Positions 5,569 through 9,997 of a stretch of 9,997 bases of DNA are shown piece after piece (position 1 is the stretch's first letter; every line of letters starts with the position of its first letter). Under the pieces are notes generated by a model. It worked only from the letters and a program-made list of their open reading frames with translations, had not been told where the DNA came from and made no database searches. Made by a program: the position numbers and the translations under genes. The stretch is from CAZTGZ01 sp044339595 (lineage in GTDB: Bacteria; Bacteroidota; Bacteroidia; NS11-12g; UBA9320), in the NCBI GenBank assembly GCA_044339595.1, contig JBIIVF010000091.1, positions 1-9,997 on the forward strand, given 5' to 3'.

Positions 5569-6858
5569 ATGAAAAAAATATACCTATTTGCAGTGATCTG
5601 CCTGAGCGCCATGCTCACCCAAGCACAAACCAAAGTTGTGCTTAAAGTAAACGACACCAACAACAAGAACAAAACGGGCATCAAATTCAAAGGTGCATTT
5701 AACAGTTGGACAGAAGTAAGTGGTTATGATGACGGCACCAATGGTGACGTTACTGCCGGTGACAAAATATGGTCGCTTGAAGTAACCGCCAATGATGGCA
5801 CTTACGAATGGGGCGCTGTTGATCAAGACAATGCCTGGTTAACGCCCGGCGTTCCTAATTACACCTTTACCGTTGCCGGAGCAGCTGTTACCGGTCAAAC
5901 AGAAATTGTTATCCCAAGCAGCAAACCAAAGCATTCAGTAACTTTTACTATTACTGATTTACCTAAAAAAGAAACCGGTTTAAAATTAAAAGGTTCAATG
6001 TTTGGATGGAACACCAATGATATGTACGACAATGGCACCAATGGTGATGCCACTGCCGGTGACAACATTTGGACGCTAAAGACCGACGTTGAAGAAGGCA
6101 CATGGCAATGGGGTTTTGAAAACAGCTGCGGATGGAAACTGGTAGGTTCTAACAAAGAATTTACGGTGGCTACCGGCGGAGCTGTTACCGGAGACGTATC
6201 TTATTCAATACCGGCCATTACAGGTTCTCCAATTAAAGTTACCTTTAAAGTTGATATGAGCGACGAAATCCTCAATTCAGAGGGACTCTTTGTAGCCGGA
6301 AATTTCATGGATAGAATTTCAGACAAAGCGCTTTGCAACTGGACCAAAGACACCCTTGAATTGAAAGATGCCGATAAAAACGACATTTACGAAATAACGG
6401 TAAATATGTATGTAGGCGACTATCAATGGAAATTTTTTAACGGTAGAGGTGGCGATGAAGATGGAGAAACAGGCAACTTTAAAACCGGTGGATGTGGAGA
6501 TGACAATGGCTTGGGTGGATACAACAGAATCATTAACCTTACCGGTATTACCAAAGACACCATTCTTCCTCCCTTTAAATATAACGCTTGTACTTGGAGC
6601 ACACCGGGCTCAGTTAAGGGCTTAAACAAAAATAGTTTTAGTGTTTATCCTAATCCATCAAAGGGCAATGTGAATATTCAATTTGCTGTTGAAGGTGAAA
6701 CTTATACCGCAAATTTGATGGACATGAACGGTAGAATAATCGCTTCAGAAATAGGCCGTGACCAAATCAGCTTTAACAATATTTCTAAAGGTATTTATTT
6801 GATTCAGGTTACAGATGGACAAGGCAAAACTGCTTATTCCAAATTGATTTCTGAATAA
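5569..6858 (+). CDS. T9SS-exported protein with three tandem beta-sandwich (putative glucan-binding) domains
   Basis: This 429-residue protein has no catalytic motif. A signal peptide covers residues 1-19 (MKKIYLFAV...TQA). Two similar domains follow, about 21-116 and 122-215, spaced exactly 100 residues apart: both carry FK/LKGxxxxW, then DGTNGD or NGTNGD, TAGDxIWxL and YEWG/WQWG. Tryptophans 47/147, 68/168 and 81/181 align. A third, more diverged domain (about 222-341) has KVDMSDEIL...GLFVAGNF, YQWKFFNGR and GGYNRIINL, which resembles CBM20/CBM48-like sandwiches common in secreted Bacteroidota proteins. Residues 352-429 (FSVYPNPSKGNVNI...GIYLIQV...KLISE) form a T9SS type A sorting domain. 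I chose ATG 5569, not the in-frame ATG at 5533, because the signal peptide begins there and the -7 element overlaps the upstream stretch. Adjacent amylase genes suggest starch or glycogen binding, a role like that of SusE/SusF. Binding itself is inference. Confidence 0.8.
   Translation: MKKIYLFAVICLSAMLTQAQTKVVLKVNDTNNKNKTGIKFKGAFNSWTEVSGYDDGTNGDVTAGDKIWSLEVTANDGTYEWGAVDQDNAWLTPGVPNYTFTVAGAAVTGQTEIVIPSSKPKHSVTFTITDLPKKETGLKLKGSMFGWNTNDMYDNGTNGDATAGDNIWTLKTDVEEGTWQWGFENSCGWKLVGSNKEFTVATGGAVTGDVSYSIPAITGSPIKVTFKVDMSDEILNSEGLFVAGNFMDRISDKALCNWTKDTLELKDADKNDIYEITVNMYVGDYQWKFFNGRGGDEDGETGNFKTGGCGDDNGLGGYNRIINLTGITKDTILPPFKYNACTWSTPGSVKGLNKNSFSVYPNPSKGNVNIQFAVEGETYTANLMDMNGRIIASEIGRDQISFNNISKGIYLIQVTDGQGKTAYSKLISE
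5734..6072 (+). repeat. Intragenic duplication, 300-base period
   Basis: The segment 5734-5772 recurs at 6034-6072 with 34 of 39 bases identical, and similarity is also visible at 5871-5899 versus 6171-6199. The offset is exactly 300 bases, equal to 100 codons. It reflects duplication of one domain within the beta-sandwich protein. Confidence 0.75.
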
Positions 6859-6882
6859 TAAATGATGGTTTGTATTTGATTT

Positions 6883-6915
6883 AAGGCAACTTTCGAAAGA
6901 GAGTTGCCTTTTTTT
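6883..6915 (+). terminator. Strong intrinsic terminator
   Basis: AAGGCAACTTTC (6883-6894) pairs with GAGAGTTGCCTT (6899-6910) through 12 pairs, one of them G-T, capped by a GAAA tetraloop. A run of seven T residues covers 6909-6915. It begins 24 bases after the stop codon of the beta-sandwich gene and ends 19 bases before the ATG of the GH13 gene. Confidence 0.9.
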
Positions 6916-6934
6916 ATTAACTTCAAAAATTCAT

Positions 6935-9709
6935 ATGATAAGAACCTTTTTCATCATTGGTTTTATTTTTATTCGGGCACTTCTGTCGCAAGCGCAGGTG
7001 GTTACTACCATTCCATTGTTTGTGAAGGAAAGTGACAGCGTTACCATCATTTTTGATGCAACCTTAGGCAATGCCGCCCTTAAAAATCTGGGACCGCCGG
7101 ACGTATATGCCCACAGCGGCGTAATCACATCTAAAAGCATCTCCTCTGCAAATTGGCGATATGTCCAAGGAAAATGGGGTACTGCAGATGCCAAAATGAA
7201 AATGCAATATTTGGGCGCCAACAAATATCAAATGCGCTTTCATATCCGAAGTTTTTATGGCGTACCTGACGATGAAAAAATCAACAAAATGGCCTTTGTA
7301 TTCCGAAATGCAGATGGAAGCAAAGTTGGAAGAAATTCGGATGGTTCTGACATTTACGTAGAGGTATTTAAAGATGGTTCTCATATCCGATTCACTAAAC
7401 CATCGGATATGGATTTTCTTCTGGTCGAAAAGAACCAACCAATTGAAATTAAATTAACTGCTTCAGACAGCGGAAGAATTACGTTGTTTGAAAATGGCCT
7501 GGCGATCGATTCTGCCAATGGCACTCAGTTGACCTATACCAACCTCTCCCCTACTCGCGGCAACAAAATTTTCATCGCAAAACTAAAAACAACGACTGTT
7601 GAAGTAACTGACACACTATTCGTCTTGGTGAATGAAGATGTGGCGATTGAAACATCGCCGGCGAATATCATCGATGGCATAAACTACATCGATTCGGGCA
7701 CAGTGGTATTGTCGCTATTTGCACCAAACAAGCAATTTGTTTACGTAATCGGTGATTTTAATCAGTGGAATCCGACGTCAGATTACGCCTTGAAGAAAAC
7801 ACCGGATGGAAATCGATGGTGGATCACCTTATCCGGATTGACACCCGGTATGACTTACGGTTTTCAATATTGGGTGGATGGAAAAATACGCATTGCTGAT
7901 CCATACAGCACGCTGGTTTTAGACCCCGATCAAGATGGTTACATCTCATCTGAAACATTTCCCAACATTCATCCATACCCGATTGGAAAAACAAAAGGAA
8001 TTGTAGGAGTCATGCAACCCGGCAAAGAGATTTTCCGATGGCAGGAGTTTGCCTTCAAAAAACCGGATGCTGACAAACTAAATATTTATGAACTTCATAT
8101 TCGCGATTTTATCGCTGCTCACAATTATAAAACCCTCAAAGACACCCTTCCGTATCTAAAAAAGTTGGGCATAAACGCCATACAACTCATGCCTGTTAAC
8201 GAATTTGAAGGAAATAGCAGTTGGGGCTATAACACATCGTTTCACATGGCGCTCGACAAATATTACGGTACAGAAGTAGATTTCAAACTGTTTATCCAGG
8301 AATGTCACCGTCTAGGGATGGCCGTCATTTTAGATGTCGTTTTCAATCATGCCTTCAGTCAGAATAGCCTTTGTCAATTGTATTGGGATGAAGTCAACTT
8401 TAGACCAACAGCGGACAATCCCTGGTTGAATCCAACCGCAAAACACGATTTTAATGTCGGCTTTGACTTCAATCACGAAAGCAAAGCCACGCAAGCATAC
8501 ATGGATCGCATTCTAAAATACTGGCTGGATGAGTTTAAAATTGACGGATTTCGATTTGATTTATCCAAAGGATTTACGCAAAAAGCCACGATAGGAAATG
8601 TGAGCGCCTGGGGTAATTATGATCAAAGTCGCATTGACCTCTTAAAAAGAATGCGTCAACAAATTATATCAGACCATCCGAATGCCTATCTGGTACTAGA
8701 GCATTTCGCGGACAATGATGAAGAAAAAGTTTTGGCCGGTGAAGGGTTCATGCTTTGGGGTAACTTAAATCATGATTTTCTTGAAGCGAGTATGGGTTTT
8801 GCCGCTAATTTCAATTGGTTATCTTATAAAAACAGGGGTTGGGGCGCACCTCGAATAGTGGGTTATATGGAAAGTCATGACGAAGAGCGTATGATGTATA
8901 AAACACTCAATTTTGGCGCAGTCGATGGCGGTTATAATATCAAACAAATGCCGACTGCTTTAAAAAGGGCGGCTCTATCTTCAGTCCTTTTTTTCAGTGT
9001 TCCCGGGCCAAAGATGATCTGGCAATTTGGTGAAATTGGATATGATTACTCCATTAATTATAATGGTCGATTGGGAGAGAAACCCATTAAGTGGGATTAT
9101 TTGAACGTTCAGGGGCGAAAAGATCTGTTTCAGGTGTATGCAGAAATGTTGTACTTAAGAAACAATCAATCGATATTCCATACGGGCAATTTTGAGATGA
9201 ATACAGGGTCTGCAGTTAAAATTGTCAAACTCAATGAAGCAAACAATTATGCCCTTGTCATCGGTAATTTTAATACCAAAACTCAAAGTGCTACCCCGGT
9301 TTTTCAAAAATCCGGAATGTGGTATGAGTATTTCAGTGGTGACAGCATAAGGATTACCGATGTAAATATGGCCCTGAATCTTCCGGCCGGCGAATACCGG
9401 ATATATACCACAGAAAAAATGAAACGCCCCGGAAATCTATTGCCTGCTTCTGTTGACCGTTATAATGTGCATTATTCGGTTTATCCCAATCCGGGTCAAA
9501 ACAGACTAATGGTTGCCATGCATGATGATAGAAGCATAGACCATGTGGTGATTAAGAACATTTCAGGTCAAGTGATACAAAGTTCGTGGAGAAATGCCGA
9601 TTCAAGTTTGGCAGAGGTTGAACTCCATGAAAATACGCCGGCCGGTATTTATTTTATTCACGTTACCACCGAAGGAAACGTCTATACAAGCAAATACGTG
9701 AAACAATAG
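6935..9709 (+). CDS. T9SS-exported CBM48-GH13 alpha-amylase-family enzyme
   Basis: This 924-residue multidomain enzyme probably attacks starch, glycogen or pullulan outside the cell. The order is: signal peptide 1-20; an N-terminal beta-sandwich about 22-150 (VYAHSGVIT, KMAFVFRNADGS, DGSDIYVEVF); a bacterial Ig-like stretch about 155-232; CBM48 about 250-330 (VYVIGDFNQWNP, GFQYWVDG, ADPYS); a GH13 barrel about 380-730; a C-terminal beta region; and a T9SS type A sorting domain 846-924 (YSVYPNPG, AGIYFIHV, KYVKQ). Catalytic regions are intact: DVVFNH (467-472), GFRFD with nucleophile D542, VLEHF with acid/base E589, and ESHDE with D649. The CBM48 placement recalls branching and debranching enzymes, so the exact bond specificity is open. 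No Shine-Dalgarno is seen and there is little room for a private promoter after the terminator, so expression may depend on read-through or on a promoter inside the preceding region. Confidence 0.92.
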   Translation: MIRTFFIIGFIFIRALLSQAQVVTTIPLFVKESDSVTIIFDATLGNAALKNLGPPDVYAHSGVITSKSISSANWRYVQGKWGTADAKMKMQYLGANKYQMRFHIRSFYGVPDDEKINKMAFVFRNADGSKVGRNSDGSDIYVEVFKDGSHIRFTKPSDMDFLLVEKNQPIEIKLTASDSGRITLFENGLAIDSANGTQLTYTNLSPTRGNKIFIAKLKTTTVEVTDTLFVLVNEDVAIETSPANIIDGINYIDSGTVVLSLFAPNKQFVYVIGDFNQWNPTSDYALKKTPDGNRWWITLSGLTPGMTYGFQYWVDGKIRIADPYSTLVLDPDQDGYISSETFPNIHPYPIGKTKGIVGVMQPGKEIFRWQEFAFKKPDADKLNIYELHIRDFIAAHNYKTLKDTLPYLKKLGINAIQLMPVNEFEGNSSWGYNTSFHMALDKYYGTEVDFKLFIQECHRLGMAVILDVVFNHAFSQNSLCQLYWDEVNFRPTADNPWLNPTAKHDFNVGFDFNHESKATQAYMDRILKYWLDEFKIDGFRFDLSKGFTQKATIGNVSAWGNYDQSRIDLLKRMRQQIISDHPNAYLVLEHFADNDEEKVLAGEGFMLWGNLNHDFLEASMGFAANFNWLSYKNRGWGAPRIVGYMESHDEERMMYKTLNFGAVDGGYNIKQMPTALKRAALSSVLFFSVPGPKMIWQFGEIGYDYSINYNGRLGEKPIKWDYLNVQGRKDLFQVYAEMLYLRNNQSIFHTGNFEMNTGSAVKIVKLNEANNYALVIGNFNTKTQSATPVFQKSGMWYEYFSGDSIRITDVNMALNLPAGEYRIYTTEKMKRPGNLLPASVDRYNVHYSVYPNPGQNRLMVAMHDDRSIDHVVIKNISGQVIQSSWRNADSSLAEVELHENTPAGIYFIHVTTEGNVYTSKYVKQ

Positions 9710-9714
9710 CTTTC

Positions 9715-9997
9715 CTATTGCCTGAATAACACGCTGCTGTCGCCATAGCTCAGAAAGCGGTAATCGTTTCGGATAGCCTCTTCATATACTTCCTTCCAAG
9801 CAGGTCCAATAAAAGCCTCAATCAGCATGATTAACGTGCTTTTGGGCATGTGGAAATTGGTTATGAGCGCATGTGCCGACTTAAACTGATATCCCGGAAC
9901 AATCATAATGGAAGTAAACGCCGAAAGTGCATTCAATTGATGTTGTTCGCAATAATTCGCAAGGTACCGCATCGCCTCGGAATAGGTTAATGTAGAC
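9715..9997 (-). CDS. queA: S-adenosylmethionine:tRNA ribosyltransferase-isomerase, C-terminal part (cut by window edge)
   Basis: QueA transfers the ribosyl part of S-adenosylmethionine to preQ1 at the tRNA wobble base, forming epoxyqueuosine in the cytoplasm. The visible 93 residues contain the family's C-terminal signature: FTSIMIVPGYQFK, then ALITNFHMPKSTLIMLIEAF, then YEEAIRNDYRFLSYGDSSVL. The frame is open through the right edge (upstream residues SEAMRYLANY), so the gene is truncated by the window and is not broken. Its stop lies only 5 bases from the stop of the convergent GH13 gene. It marks the end of the glucan cluster. Confidence 0.93.
   Translation of the reverse strand, partial: STLTYSEAMRYLANYCEQHQLNALSAFTSIMIVPGYQFKSAHALITNFHMPKSTLIMLIEAFIGPAWKEVYEEAIRNDYRFLSYGDSSVLFRQ

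Noticed and set aside
5584..6629. Minus-strand frames opposite the beta-sandwich gene
   Set aside because: The plus-strand frame has a signal peptide, domain repeats and a sorting domain; the opposite frames are short and featureless.
9715..9997. Truncated or broken queA pseudogene
   Set aside because: The frame stays open to the window edge and all visible C-terminal motifs are intact; the cut is only the window boundary.

Overview
The window looks like a chromosomal segment of a member of the Bacteroidota. Three things support this: two proteins end in type IX secretion (T9SS) sorting domains, several promoters match the Bacteroidota -7 element TAnnTTTG, and start codons are preceded by A-rich leaders without Shine-Dalgarno sequences. 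The genus cannot be named from the sequence. The central theme is use of alpha-glucans (starch, glycogen, maltodextrins).

Layout: 1-212 (-) is the N-terminal end of a WYL-type transcriptional regulator cut by the window edge. 213-620 is a gene-free stretch with interspersed repeats and hairpins. 621-2126 (+) is an MFS sugar/cation symporter of the sucrose/maltose type. 2166-2783 (-) is a small predicted outer-membrane protein, possibly a lipoprotein, whose leader carries a four-copy heptanucleotide repeat. 2784-3609 is a gene-free mosaic of palindromic, inverted and direct repeats. 3610-5454 (-) is an exported cyclomaltodextrinase/neopullulanase-like GH13 enzyme. 5569-6858 (+) is a non-catalytic T9SS cargo protein with three tandem beta-sandwich (probably glucan-binding) domains. 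It is followed by a strong intrinsic terminator at 6883-6915. 6935-9709 (+) is a large CBM48-GH13 amylase-type enzyme, also with a T9SS tail. 9715-9997 (-) is the C-terminal part of queA, a tRNA-modification gene unrelated to glucan use.

Proposed working model (inference): the T9SS-exported CBM48-GH13 enzyme attacks polysaccharide at or outside the cell surface, and the beta-sandwich protein beside it may hold the substrate. The GH13 enzyme with an ordinary signal peptide would cleave imported oligosaccharides or cyclodextrins in the periplasm, and the MFS porter would carry maltose or short dextrins over the inner membrane. No SusC/SusD pair lies in this window, so the outer-membrane import step is either elsewhere or different. 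The most unusual parts are the T9SS tandem-domain protein, the terminator placed 19 bases before the next gene, and the repeat mosaic at 3060-3513.
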